The translations under genes were made by a program, and so were the position numbers. Of a DNA stretch of 62,093 nucleotides, positions 41,038 through 51,519 are shown piece after piece (within the stretch, counting starts at the first letter, position 1; each line of letters starts with the position of its first letter). This DNA is from Longimicrobium sp. (GTDB taxonomy: Bacteria; Gemmatimonadota; Gemmatimonadetes; Longimicrobiales; Longimicrobiaceae): assembly GCF_036388275.1 (NCBI RefSeq), contig NZ_DASVSF010000007.1, forward strand, positions 1 through 62,093, given 5' to 3'. The notes beneath the pieces are model-generated. The model did not search any database. It saw nothing but the letters and a program-made list of their open reading frames with translations, and was not told the DNA's origin.

Positions 41038-42419
41038 CCGCGCCCGCCGCCGTCCTGGACCGCGCCCGTCCCCCCGCGCCAGGGCCGCTGCGGCCCTTTC
41101 ACTTTCCGGCCGTGCAGCGCGCCACGCTGGCGAACGGGCTGCAGGTGCTGGTGGCAGAAAGGCACGCCTTTCCGCTGGTCACCATCGACCTGGTGATTCC
41201 GGCCGGCGGGCTCTCCGAAACGGAGGAGCGCGCGGGCCTGAGCTCGTTCACCTCGGGCCTGCTGGAGTCCGGCGCAGGCGAACGCGACGCCGCCGCCATC
41301 GCCGAGCGGGTAGACGAGCTGGGGCTGGTGCTGGACAGCACCAACTCGTGGGACATCACCCTCGTCGGCTTTACGGGCCTGCGCGCCCGGGCCGACGAGG
41401 CGATGCAGGTGGTGGCCGACCTGGCGATGCGCCCCACGTTCCCCGAGCACGAGGCGCAGCGCATCCGCGACGAGCGGCTGGCCTCGCTGGCGCAGCGCCG
41501 AGCGGACCCCTCCGGGCTGGCCGACGAGCTGGTGACGAAGTTCATCTACCCCGAAGACCATCCGTTCTCGCGCCGGCTGACCGGCCCGGCCGAAACCCTC
41601 GCAACGCTCACGAGGGAGGACGCGGCGGCGTTCCACGAATCGCACTTCCGCCCCGGCGGCGCCTGGCTGTGCGCGGGCGGCGACCTGACGCTGGACGAGG
41701 TGGTGAGCCTGGCGGAAAGGCACTTCGGCGGCTGGACGGGCACCGTGCCGCCTCCGCGCGCGCCGGAGACGCACAACCGGCTGGGGGAAACCACCATCAT
41801 CCTGGCCGACCGCCCCGGCGCGGTACAGAGCGAGGTGCGGGTGGGGCACGTGGGCGTGCCGCGGACCACGGACGACTTCTTCGCCATCACGGTGCTGAAC
41901 ACCATGCTGGGAGGCAGCTTTGCGTCGCGTCTGAACCTGAACCTGCGCGAGCGGCTGGGCTACAGCTACGGCGTAAGTTCCAGCTTTGGGATGCGCAGGC
42001 TGCCGGGCACCTTTCACGTGGGCGGGGCCATCCAGGTCGAGGGCACCGCGCACTCCGTCAGCGAGATCCTGCTCGACATGCGCAAGCTCCAGGAGCAGCT
42101 GGTGCCCGAGGACGAGATCGACAACGCGCGCAGCTACCTGGCGGGGATCTTTCCCTTGGGGATGGAAACCACGGAGGGCATCACCGGGAAGCTGAGCACC
42201 ATCGCCACCTTCGACCTTTCCGACGACTACTACCAGACGTACCGCGACCGGCTGGTGGCCGTCACCCGCGAGGAGGTGCGCGAAGCCGCCCGGCGCCGCC
42301 TGATGCCCGACCGCGCCGCCGTCATCGTCGTCGGCGACGCCGCGCGGCTGCGGGAGCCGCTGGAGGCGCTGGGCGTAGGGCCCGTGCAGGTCGTCGATCC
42401 CGCCCAGCTGCTGCGCTGA
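41034..42419 (+). CDS. M16-family protein lacking the zinc site (partner subunit)
   Basis: 461 residues, GTG 41034 after CAGGAGG. M16 fold throughout (FPAVQRATLANGLQVLVAERHAFPLVTIDLVIPAGG; VGVPRTTDDFFAITVLNTMLGGSFASRLNLNLRERLGYSYGVSS). Where HxxEH should be, it reads LSSFTSGLLESGAG, so no zinc ligand remains. It carries the R-x..Y motif (RERLGYSYG) that completes the active site of a partner subunit. Together with the overlapping upstream gene it should form a heterodimeric peptidase. Confidence 0.9.
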   Translation: MTAPAAVLDRARPPAPGPLRPFHFPAVQRATLANGLQVLVAERHAFPLVTIDLVIPAGGLSETEERAGLSSFTSGLLESGAGERDAAAIAERVDELGLVLDSTNSWDITLVGFTGLRARADEAMQVVADLAMRPTFPEHEAQRIRDERLASLAQRRADPSGLADELVTKFIYPEDHPFSRRLTGPAETLATLTREDAAAFHESHFRPGGAWLCAGGDLTLDEVVSLAERHFGGWTGTVPPPRAPETHNRLGETTIILADRPGAVQSEVRVGHVGVPRTTDDFFAITVLNTMLGGSFASRLNLNLRERLGYSYGVSSSFGMRRLPGTFHVGGAIQVEGTAHSVSEILLDMRKLQEQLVPEDEIDNARSYLAGIFPLGMETTEGITGKLSTIATFDLSDDYYQTYRDRLVAVTREEVREAARRRLMPDRAAVIVVGDAARLREPLEALGVGPVQVVDPAQLLR

Positions 42420-43102
42420 AGCCTGTCATCCAGAGGCGCAAGCGCACGGCACCAGCCCGAACGCCGAAGCCGGAGCGTCGAAGGATCTAGCGGCGGACAC
42501 GTACCAGCCAGGGCGCGGCAGCGGTCACGGAAGCCGAGGCCTCGGCTGCCGTGGGGCCCTCACCCGGCCGCGTTGACACGCGTGCCACCCTCTCCCACAA
42601 ACAGCGTGGGAGAGGGGGTACACCCCAGAATCCGAGTGCGCCGGGCCAGCCGAAGCGCGATCGAATTCTCCCCTCTCCCGCTTGCGGGAGAGGGGCCGGG
42701 GGTGAGGGCAGCCGCGGAGTGCGCCGGACTGGCTCGAAGCGCACCGGCCAGCAGCCCCTGCCCGCGCACCAGGTCCCGCCGAAGCGCACCGGGTTGGCTC
42801 CCTTCCCCCGCGCAGTTTGCGGGGGAAGGGTTGGGGATGGGGGGCGCCCGCGGCATGCGCCAGTGCCGGCCGAAGCGCACTCGAATTCTCCCCTCTCCGC
42901 ATGCGCAGCATGCGGAGAGGGGCCGGGGGAGGGGCCACCCGCGGAATGCGCCGGACTGATTCGACGCGCGGCCAGACCCGTCCAGCAGCTTCCGCCGCGA
43001 CGCGGAGCAGGTACCGACACCCGATTAGGATCCAGTTACCGCCGTTCAGCGCCCATACCGCTGGCGGCGTTCCTCCATCATCTTCAGCGTAGAGAGAAAC
43101 GG
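42420..43102. repeat. 683-bp intergenic block of dispersed modules D, E, C, B, C
   Basis: 42421-42627 D+E (GCCTGTCATCC, CGAAGGATCTAGC, GCCGAGGCCTCGGCTGCCGT, CCCTCTCCCACAAACAGCGT). 42663-42715 C (CTCCCCTCTCCCGCTTGCGG). 42797-42845 B reversed (GGCTCCCTTCCCCCGC, GGGGGAAGGGTTGGGGATGG). 42888-42945 C variant with ATGCGCAGCATGCG as loop. This is the longest mosaic in the window. No gene before the Nudix start at 43103. Confidence 0.8.
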
Positions 43103-43675
43103 ATGGCAGACGGAGAACGCGGGACCGAACCGGGGCTCATCAACCGCCGGCCCGTGCACAGCGGGCGCATCGTTGACCTGGGGGTGGACACCGTCCGCTT
43201 TCCCGACGGGTCCACCGGTGAGATGGAGATGATCCGCCACTCCGGCGCGTCGGCGGTGCTGCCGGTGCTGAGCGACCCCGGCGGACCGGACCCGCAGATC
43301 GTGCTCGTCAGGCAGTACCGGTACGCATCCGGCGGCTACCTGTACGAAGTGCCCGCCGGGCGCCCCGACCGCCCCGGTGAGCCCTGGGAAGAATGCGCGC
43401 GCCGGGAGCTGCGCGAAGAAACCGGGCTGGAGGCGGGCACGCTGCGCCCCCTGACCTCCATCTGGACGACGCCCGGCTTCACCGACGAGCGCATTCACCT
43501 GTTCCTGGCCACGGACCTGACCGCCGGCGAAACGGAGTACGACGCCGACGAGTTCATGGAAACCATCAAGCTGCCCATGTCCGAGGCGCTGCGGATGGTG
43601 CGCGACGGCGAGATCACCGACGCCAAGACCATCTGTACGCTGCTGTACGCCGCCGGGTTCGTGTTCGGCCACTGA
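43103..43675 (+). CDS. Nudix hydrolase, ADP-ribose pyrophosphatase type
   Basis: 190 residues from ATG 43103 (AGAGAG upstream). Nudix box spread over AGRPDRPGEPWEECARRELREETGLEAG, with REL.EETG intact for Mg binding. The preceding VRQYRYASGGYLYEVPAG and the following LTSIWTTPGFTDERIHLFLATDL are the ADP-ribose pyrophosphatase (NudF-like) signatures, the proline in TTPGF being diagnostic. It hydrolyses ADP-ribose or a similar nucleoside diphosphate derivative in the cytoplasm. Single gene. Confidence 0.88.
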   Translation: MADGERGTEPGLINRRPVHSGRIVDLGVDTVRFPDGSTGEMEMIRHSGASAVLPVLSDPGGPDPQIVLVRQYRYASGGYLYEVPAGRPDRPGEPWEECARRELREETGLEAGTLRPLTSIWTTPGFTDERIHLFLATDLTAGETEYDADEFMETIKLPMSEALRMVRDGEITDAKTICTLLYAAGFVFGH

Positions 43676-43933
43676 CCGTCAGAGTGGGGCGGGGACGAAC
43701 GTTGTACGGGCACGCGGATGTCAGGCCGACACGCGGCGGGTGTCACTCCCTCGCACCGGCTGTCCCCCCCAGGGGACGGGCGCCGGGGAGGCGGCAGCGG
43801 CGGAAAAGCGCGGAAGCCTTGCAACCATGCGGGGTTGCGGCGCATCCAACCCCACAACGGCCCGGGGTACGGCACGTGCCCTATGGTGAGCGGCGCAGCC
43901 GCCCGTCCGGTTAAACCCCTGGAGACCCAACGT

Positions 43934-44575
43934 ATGCTGAAACTCCTCGTCAACGATCGCGACCGCGAGGCCCGGCAGCCCACCCCGCGAGAGCGGCTCA
44001 AGCAGCTGGACGACAGCGGAGTGGTCGCCGCGCACCTCGAGGGCGACCGGCTGGCCTTCGGCGAGTTGGTGGAGCGCTACCAGAACCGCCTGCTGAACTT
44101 CGTCTACCGCACCACGGGCGACCGTGAGCGCGGCGAAGACCTGGTGCAGGAAACGTTCATCCGCGTCTACCGGCACATTCACCGCTTCGACCAGAGCAAG
44201 AAGTTCTCGACCTGGATCTACACGATCGCGTCGAACCTGGCCAAGAACGAGCTGCGCAACCGCTCGCGCAACCCGCTGGTGCTCTTTCAGACGCTGATGA
44301 AGAACCGCGACGCCGACACGCGTCCGCTGGAGTGGGAAGACAACACGTACCGGCCGGACGACCTGTTCCGGAAGCGGCACCTGAAGAGCCAGGTGGACTC
44401 GGCGGTCGACCAGCTTCCCGAGCACCACCGCACCGTCTTCGTCCTGCGCGAGATGGAGGGCAAGACGTACGAGGAAATCGCCGAGATCACCAGCACCAAC
44501 CTGGGCACCGTGAAGAGCCGCCTGAACCGGGCGCGCAACAACTTCGCCCAGCTGATCGCGCCGCTGCTGGACTGA
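43934..44575 (+). CDS. ECF-type RNA polymerase sigma factor
   Basis: 213 residues; ATG 43934 with GGAG upstream. Region 2: FGELVERYQNRLLNFVYRTTGDRERGEDLVQETFIRVYRHIHRFDQSKKFSTWIYTIASNLAKNELRNR. Region 4: QVDSAVDQLPEHHRTVFVLREMEGKTYEEIAEITSTNLGTVKSRLNRARNNFAQLI. The N-terminal 35 residues are extra and basic. Group IV (extracytoplasmic function) sigma. The zinc-finger anti-sigma gene lies 237 nt downstream, after a hairpin, so most transcripts may stop between them. The gene is preceded by a long 5' leader (258 nt). Confidence 0.92.
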   Translation: MLKLLVNDRDREARQPTPRERLKQLDDSGVVAAHLEGDRLAFGELVERYQNRLLNFVYRTTGDRERGEDLVQETFIRVYRHIHRFDQSKKFSTWIYTIASNLAKNELRNRSRNPLVLFQTLMKNRDADTRPLEWEDNTYRPDDLFRKRHLKSQVDSAVDQLPEHHRTVFVLREMEGKTYEEIAEITSTNLGTVKSRLNRARNNFAQLIAPLLD

Positions 44576-44603
44576 TCGCACGCAGTCGCCGCATCGAGAG
44601 GGG

Positions 44604-44624
44604 CGGGCCCGGAGAACGGGCCCG
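44604..44624 (+). terminator. Terminator or attenuator after the sigma factor
   Basis: CGGGCCCG, loop GAGAA, CGGGCCCG then ACCCTTTCCTTTT: a GC stem followed by a T-rich tract 29 nt after the sigma stop. It could lower expression of the downstream anti-sigma gene. Confidence 0.7.
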
Positions 44625-44812
44625 ACCCTTTCCTTTTGGCGCGCGCCGATGCATCGTATGGGGCGTTCGCCCGCGCCGCTGTCCACCGGCGGGGACGAAG
44701 GCGTGTCCGAGCGACGCGCACGGTGGAACTCCCGCGCGGCTGCCGCGTACAACCGCGCGTCACCGGCCCCCGCGGTCGGGACCCCGATGGACCCAGGCAG
44801 GCGACGACACCG

Positions 44813-45355
44813 ATGGACTGCGACGTTTTTCTCGACGGCTACTCCGACTTCCGCGACGGCCTGCTCGCCCAGGACGCGCGCGCCGGGTTCGTGGCGCACC
44901 TCGCGACGTGTGCGTCGTGCGCGCGCTACGACCGCGTGCTGGGGCAGGGCGTGTGCATGCTGCGCGACGAGGCCCCGCTGGAGGTATCGGAAGATTTCAT
45001 GGCGCGGCTTCAGCACCGCATCTACCACGAGGACGAGGCCCGCGCGTCGCGCGGCCGCGGCTCGCGGGCGCGGGTGGTGGCCGGAACGCTGGCCGCGGCC
45101 GCCGCGGTGGGCGCCGTGACGCTGGTGCAGACGGACGGGGCCCGCCCGCAGCCCGAAGCGCCGCTGGCCGTGCAGTCCGCCGGGGCCAGCGAGATGGCGG
45201 CCGAGGCACACGACGCGCAGACCGGGCTGGGCGCGCGGCTGGAGCAGGTGGGCGTGCAGGTGTACCCCATGCCCTACCGCGACGTGCTGTACCGCACCGC
45301 CTCCGTCGCGACGTCCGCCGGGCACGCAGCGGACGCGGACGCCGCGCAGGAGTAG
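44813..45355 (+). CDS. Zinc-finger anti-sigma factor (membrane)
   Basis: 180 residues from ATG 44813. The N-terminal zf-HC2 domain MDCDVFLDGYSDFRDGLLAQDARAGFVAHLATCASCARYDRVL has the first cysteine at position 3 and the H-x3-C-x2-C anti-sigma zinc motif. One membrane helix (about 87-105, VVAGTLAAAAAVGAVTLV) and an extracytoplasmic Ala/Gln-rich tail. It should hold the ECF sigma factor at the membrane. It ends just before holA, whose ribosome-binding site (AGGAG) lies in its last codons. Confidence 0.85.
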   Translation: MDCDVFLDGYSDFRDGLLAQDARAGFVAHLATCASCARYDRVLGQGVCMLRDEAPLEVSEDFMARLQHRIYHEDEARASRGRGSRARVVAGTLAAAAAVGAVTLVQTDGARPQPEAPLAVQSAGASEMAAEAHDAQTGLGARLEQVGVQVYPMPYRDVLYRTASVATSAGHAADADAAQE

Positions 45356-45357
45356 GC

Positions 45358-46374
45358 TTGCCGCCCATCCGTGCCGGCCAGCTGGACCGCACTCTCCGCG
45401 ACCGTGTCGCGGGGGGTGCGTTCTTCTTTCACGGCGACGAAGAGTTCCTGCGCGAAGAGGCCGTGGCCCGCGTCGTGGCGGCCTACGTGGACCCCGCCAC
45501 CCGCGACTTCAACTTCGACCAGCTGCGCGGCACCGACGTCGCCGCCGAAAGCCTGGCCTCCATGATCGGCACGCCGCCGATGATGGCCGAGCACCGCGTG
45601 GTCATCGTCCGCGACGCGCAGGGGCTTTCGGTCACCGCGCGCGACGTGGTGCTGGCCGCGTGCAAGGCGCCCCCGGCCGGGCTGGTGCTCGTTCTCACCG
45701 CCGCCATCCCCTCCGGCTCCAAGGCCAAGTTTTACGACGAGCTGAAGAAGCACGCCGTTTCCATCGAGTTCTCGCCCCTTTCCCACGACGACGCGCCGGG
45801 ATGGGTGATGGAGAGCGCCCGCGAGGAGACCGGGGTGGAGTGGGAGCCCGAGGCGGCGCGCGCGCTGGTCGGCGGGGTGGGGGTAGACCTGGGGACGCTC
45901 TCGTCCGAGATCCGGAAGCTGGCGGCCTACGTCCAGGGCCGGAAGCGCGTGACGCTGGACGACGTGCGCGCCGTGGGCGGGGCCGTGCCCCGGCAGGACC
46001 GCTGGGCGTGGTTCGACTTGGTCGCCGAGCGCCGCTTCCGCGAAGCCATCGCCACCCTTCCCGTGCTGCTGGAGCAGGGGGAGAACGGCGTGGGGCTGGT
46101 GATCGGCATGGGAGGGACGCTGCTGCGCATCGGCCTGGTGTGCGCGGGGGGGCAGGGCGCACTGGAGCGCGAGCTGAAGCCGTACCAGAAGTGGATGGCC
46201 CGCCGCATCGGCCCGCAGGCGCGGAAGTGGTCGCTGCCGGAGGTGGACCGGGCGATGACCGAGCTGCTGCGGACGGACCGGCTGCTGAAGTCGGCGTCGC
46301 TGAACGACCGCCAGGCCATCGAAGAGCTGCTGCTGCGCCTGTGGGCCGTAGGCAGCCGGCGCGAGGCGGCGTAG
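45358..46374 (+). CDS. holA: DNA polymerase III delta subunit
   Basis: 338 residues; clamp-loader subunit that opens the beta clamp. Typical N-terminus FFFHGDEEFLREEAVARVVAAYVDPATRDFNFDQLRG, beta-binding region ESLASMIGTPPMMAEHRVVIVRDAQGL, then AAA+-like domains without Walker motifs (VLTAAIPSGSKAKFYDELKKHAVSIEFSPL) and the C-terminal collar domain (RWAWFDLVAERRFREAIATLPVLLEQGENGVGLVIGM). No ATG is available near the start; TTG 45358, 7 nt after AGGAG, fits. It follows the anti-sigma gene by 2 nt and precedes a lipase-like gene by 1 nt. Confidence 0.9.
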   Translation: MPPIRAGQLDRTLRDRVAGGAFFFHGDEEFLREEAVARVVAAYVDPATRDFNFDQLRGTDVAAESLASMIGTPPMMAEHRVVIVRDAQGLSVTARDVVLAACKAPPAGLVLVLTAAIPSGSKAKFYDELKKHAVSIEFSPLSHDDAPGWVMESAREETGVEWEPEAARALVGGVGVDLGTLSSEIRKLAAYVQGRKRVTLDDVRAVGGAVPRQDRWAWFDLVAERRFREAIATLPVLLEQGENGVGLVIGMGGTLLRIGLVCAGGQGALERELKPYQKWMARRIGPQARKWSLPEVDRAMTELLRTDRLLKSASLNDRQAIEELLLRLWAVGSRREAA

Positions 46375-46375
46375 G

Positions 46376-47086
46376 GTGGCGGTGACGCGGCGCAAGCTGG
46401 GGATCGGCGTCGCGCTGGCCGCGCTCGCGGGCGCGGCGTCGGCGGGCGCCGTGCGCCGGCGCGCGGCGCCCGTGGCGGGGGACCGGCGCGAACTGGTGTT
46501 CCTGGTGCACGGCCTGGGACGCACCCCCGTTTCCATGCTGCTGCTCGCGCGGCGCCTGGAGCGCCAGGGCTTTCGCGCCGCCAGCTTCGGCTACTGGAGC
46601 ACGACCGGGACGATTCGCGGGCTCAGCGGAACCCTGGCCCGCCACGTGGAAGCCGCCCTGGGCGACGCGCCCGCGGTCCACTTCGTGGGCCACAGCATGG
46701 GCAACATCATCATCCGGGGGCTGCTGGCGGAGCACCGGCCGGAGCGCGTGGGCCGCGTGGTGATGCTGGCGCCGCCCAACCAGGGGAGCACCACCGCGGA
46801 CCGCTACGCCCGCTGGATCGGCTGGCTGATGCCGCACATCCACGACCTGGTGACGCATCCCGAGAGCACTGCCCGCACCCTGCGCCTTCCCGGCGACGTG
46901 GACGTGGGAATCATCGCCGGCCTGCGCGACGGCAAGGTCCAGGTGTCCGAAACCCACCTGGAAGGCGCCCGCGAGCACGCCGTGGTCCCTAGCCGCCACA
47001 CCTTCATCATGAACCGCCGCGACGTGCAGGGCCTGATCACGGGCTTCCTGCGCGAGGGCAGCTTCGGCCTGGGCGCCGCCGCCTGA
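46376..47086 (+). CDS. Alpha/beta hydrolase, lipase-like
   Basis: 236 residues, GTG start 46376 directly after holA. N-terminal hydrophobic segment with arginines (VTRRKLGIGVALAALAGAASAGAVRRR), a possible Tat/Sec signal or anchor. Lipase fold: LVFLVHGLGRTPVSMLLLARRLERQGF (oxyanion), nucleophile serine in VHFVGHSMGNIIIRGLL, VVMLAPPNQGS, and a terminal histidine region SRHTFIMNR. Acyl-ester hydrolysis is likely; the substrate is unknown. The family resembles the PGAP1/triacylglycerol-lipase-like esterases. Confidence 0.85.
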   Translation: MAVTRRKLGIGVALAALAGAASAGAVRRRAAPVAGDRRELVFLVHGLGRTPVSMLLLARRLERQGFRAASFGYWSTTGTIRGLSGTLARHVEAALGDAPAVHFVGHSMGNIIIRGLLAEHRPERVGRVVMLAPPNQGSTTADRYARWIGWLMPHIHDLVTHPESTARTLRLPGDVDVGIIAGLRDGKVQVSETHLEGAREHAVVPSRHTFIMNRRDVQGLITGFLREGSFGLGAAA

Positions 47087-47110
47087 TCGCGCGCTCGGCC
47101 GACCAACCCA

Positions 47111-47392
47111 TCAGGGGGTCGGCGGCACAGCCGACTTCCGGGTGGGGACCTCCGGCATGCGGTACGGTTGGCCTGGCGTCGCCTCTCGAAGGCGCGCGCG
47201 GATCCATGCGAAGGCTTCGTCCCCCGGAATCCCTTCGCCTCGGTCCAGCGAGTCGCGTCCCTTCTGGATTTCTGCTCGAAGCGCATTCAGCCGGATACGG
47301 TACTCCTCCTGATAGCGAGGCGACCGGCGAATGTCCTCTGCAACGATCTCGCTGGCTGTTCGATACTGGCCCGAAGGCGCGTTTGATTCCAC
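47111..47392 (-). CDS. ParD-like antitoxin remnant or short protein with unclear start
   Basis: 93 residues from GTG 47392. The sequence ESNAPSGQYRTASEIVAEDIRRSPRYQEEYRIRLNALRAEIQKGRDSLDRGEGIPGDEAFAWIRARL is the ParD pattern (SG.Y..ASE.V...R) followed by its helical tail. In this frame the missing ribbon-helix-helix strand (V-T-Y-A-E-W-E-R-I-V) continues upstream to about 47460, but there is no ATG, GTG or TTG there. Either the start is lost or a rare codon is used. No ParE toxin lies next to it. Probably a decaying orphan antitoxin. Confidence 0.5.
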   Translation of the reverse strand: MESNAPSGQYRTASEIVAEDIRRSPRYQEEYRIRLNALRAEIQKGRDSLDRGEGIPGDEAFAWIRARLREATPGQPYRMPEVPTRKSAVPPTP

Positions 47393-47494
47393 GATTCGCT
47401 CCCATTCGGCGTAGGTGACCGTTCCCCACTCGCGTCGTACGTGGACAAAGTATACAGGACCGCCGCCCCGTCAATGGCCGGTCGCGCGGCAAAA

Positions 47495-47535
47495 ACGAAC
47501 CGGCCGACGGCTCGTGTGAGCCGCCGGCCTGTTTC
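47495..47535 (-). terminator. Terminator of the DUF5723-like gene
   Basis: Stem GGCCGACGGCTC / GAGCCGCCGGCC (one mismatch) around GTGT. On the minus strand it is followed by GTTTTT. It lies 29 nt past the stop of the outer-membrane gene at 47558. Confidence 0.75.
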
Positions 47536-47557
47536 GATCCCGACCCGCCGAGGCGGA

Positions 47558-48841
47558 TCAGGGCATGGTGGTGTCGCTGCGGCCGCTGAGGGCGAAGGTG
47601 TACACCCAGCCGTGCCGCTCGCCGGCCCCGCTCAGGCGCGCGACGCCCAGCTGGATGGGGCCCAGCGTCAGCCCGCCGGTGAGCATGCTGCCGTCCGCCA
47701 TGTCGCTGGCCAGACCGGCGCGCAGGGTGATGATGGGCAGCTTCTGCTGCACGCCCACGCTCACCTGGTTCTCCCACATGCCGCTCACCGGGCTGTCCTC
47801 CAGCTGCGACTGGTACTGCACGCCCAGCGTGGTGGAGGTGGGCAGGGCGAAGGCCCCACCCACGCGCAGCGTCATGGGCAGCCCCTGGTCGCGCTCGCCC
47901 AGGATCTGCTGGGCCAGCGCGCGGGTCTGCGGGTCGGCGCCGGTGTCGGCGTAGTCCGCGTCGCTCTCCTCGTAGCGGGTCAGCAGCGCTTCGGCGTCGC
48001 CCGTCTCGTAGTCGTTGCGGTCGAGCGTCAGCGTGCGCACGCGCAGGTCCTCGTTCCACTGCAGCGAGTTGAAGGCGTTGTCCAGCGCCACGCCCAGGGT
48101 GAGCCCCGGGATGGGCTGCAGGGCCGCGCCCACGTCTACGCCGAACCCGCTGCCGCCCTCGGCGCGCACGCCCTGGTACGTCACCCGGATGTCGCTGGGA
48201 ATGGGGCCGGTGAAGATGGTGTCCTGCTCCACGAACGCCGACCGCACCATCTCCTGCGGGATGTAGTAGTGGCCGGTGACGCCCAGCGCGAGGGGCCCGA
48301 TGCGCCGGCCGTACGCGGCGTGGATGTCGAAGAACGACGCGCGGAACCCGCCCGTGTTCTGGATGTTGTACTGGCCGAGCTTGCTCTGCTCGAACCCGTT
48401 GAGCACCAGGTCCACGATGCTGCGGTTGACGGTGTGATCGCCCACCAGCGCGTAGCCCGCGCCCACGGCGAAGCGGCCCACCTGCAGCGAGAACAGCGGC
48501 GCGCGCAGGTCGATCTCGCCGCCCGTGCCCGATGCGGGAATCTTCGCCAGGAAAGCCTCGCGCTCGGCCGGCTCCATGCCGCCGAACTCGCGCAGGTCCC
48601 ACAGGTCGCCCGGTTCCACGCCGATGGTCTGCACGCCGAACGCCAGCTGCGGGATGGCCGCCGACCAGTGCGGGCTGTTGGCGAGCCCCAGGTTGGCGGG
48701 GTTCAGGTGCAGCGACTCCTGGCCGCGGGCCACGCCGATGTAGGCGCCGCCCATGCCCAGCGCGCGCGAGTTCAGCGACACCTGCGCCGTGGCGGGAACG
48801 GCGGCGAGCACCGCGGCCGTAATCACAAAATGCTTCATCAT
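47558..48841 (-). CDS. DUF5723/TraF-like outer-membrane beta-barrel protein
   Basis: 427 residues with signal peptide MMKHFVITAAVLAAVPATAQ (ATG 48841; 48838 equally possible). The mature start VSLNSRALGMGGAYIGVARGQESLHLNPANLGLA is the hallmark of DUF5723/PorV-like barrels in this bacterial superphylum, in which the GMGGA and NPA motifs form the plug-side start. Further strands: FAVGAGYALVGDHTVNRS, FDIHAAYGRRIGPLALGVTGHYY, GFGVDVGAALQPIPGLTLGVALDNAF and a closing VYTFALSGRSD. An insertion rich in Asp/Glu (about 290-315) is probably an external loop. Cargo unknown. Confidence 0.8.
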   Translation of the reverse strand: MMKHFVITAAVLAAVPATAQVSLNSRALGMGGAYIGVARGQESLHLNPANLGLANSPHWSAAIPQLAFGVQTIGVEPGDLWDLREFGGMEPAEREAFLAKIPASGTGGEIDLRAPLFSLQVGRFAVGAGYALVGDHTVNRSIVDLVLNGFEQSKLGQYNIQNTGGFRASFFDIHAAYGRRIGPLALGVTGHYYIPQEMVRSAFVEQDTIFTGPIPSDIRVTYQGVRAEGGSGFGVDVGAALQPIPGLTLGVALDNAFNSLQWNEDLRVRTLTLDRNDYETGDAEALLTRYEESDADYADTGADPQTRALAQQILGERDQGLPMTLRVGGAFALPTSTTLGVQYQSQLEDSPVSGMWENQVSVGVQQKLPIITLRAGLASDMADGSMLTGGLTLGPIQLGVARLSGAGERHGWVYTFALSGRSDTTMP

Positions 48842-49051
48842 GTCTTGATGCGGGGTCTGGGGAAGGTCGGGTCGCACGGCTCACCGCGGGGAAAGGCAAC
48901 GGGCGGAACAATAGGGGCCACCCGGTTGCGCGGCAACGGGTTGAATGACCCATGCGCGGGCAGGGGCTTTCTCGCGCCCCGGCCGGGGGGTTACCTTACA
49001 GAGCTTTGCACCAGACCTGACCGACGAATTTCTGCGAGCGGGAAACGCACG

Positions 49052-50847
<1,796 letters not shown>

Positions 50848-50851
<4 letters not shown>

Positions 50852-51516
50852 GGCTTCCGATCGTCGCGGGGCGGCTGCGGGGGCGCTGGTGGCTGCCGGC
50901 CAGCCGCGGCAAGATCCTCCGCATCCTCAACGGCACCTACGAGCGCGAGCAGACGCACCTGTTCGAGCGGCACCTGCGCTCCGGCGCCACCGTGCTGGAC
51001 GTGGGCGCGCACGTGGGCTACTACACCCTTCTCTCCTCTGTCCTCGTCGGCGACGCGGGGCGGGTGCACGCGTTCGAGCCCAACCCCGCGAACGCCGATT
51101 TCCTGCGCCGCCACGTGCGCATCAACCGGCTGTCGAACGTCCGAGTCGAGCAGGCGGCCGTCGCCGACCGGGCGGGGACGGCGCGCTTCGACTTCGGCAC
51201 CGGGAGCGGCACGGGGCGCCTGGCCGACGCGGGCGCGCTGGAGGTGAGGACGGTGCGGCTGGACGACTACTGCGCGGAGCATGGGCTGGCGCCTTCGGCG
51301 ATGAAGATCGACGTCGAGGGGGCGGAGCTTTCCGTGCTGGAGGGCGGACGCGACACGCTGGCCCGCCATCGCCCCGTCATCTTCCTTTCCACCCACGGAC
51401 CGGAAGTGCACCACGCGTCGCTGCAGGTGCTGCGCGGCCTGGGCTACACGCTGTCTCCCATCCTGGGAAGCGACCTGGACGCCACCAGCGAAGTGCTGGC
51501 GCTTCCCGCGGGCTGA
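50848..51516 (+). CDS. FkbM-family SAM-dependent methyltransferase
   Basis: 222 residues, GTG start inside the lepA stop (GTGA). FkbM core: TYEREQTHLFERHLRSGATVLDVGAHVGYYTLLSSVLVGDAGRVHAFEPNPANADFLRRHVRIN, with motif I VLDVGAHVG and acidic E in FEPNP for SAM ribose. Then TVRLDDYCAEHGLAPSAMKIDVEGAELSVLEGG. O-methylation of a sugar or polyketide hydroxyl is typical. The next gene, 3 nt away, is a glycosyltransferase, so a polysaccharide or glycolipid role is likely. Confidence 0.88.
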
Positions 51517-51519
51517 CCC

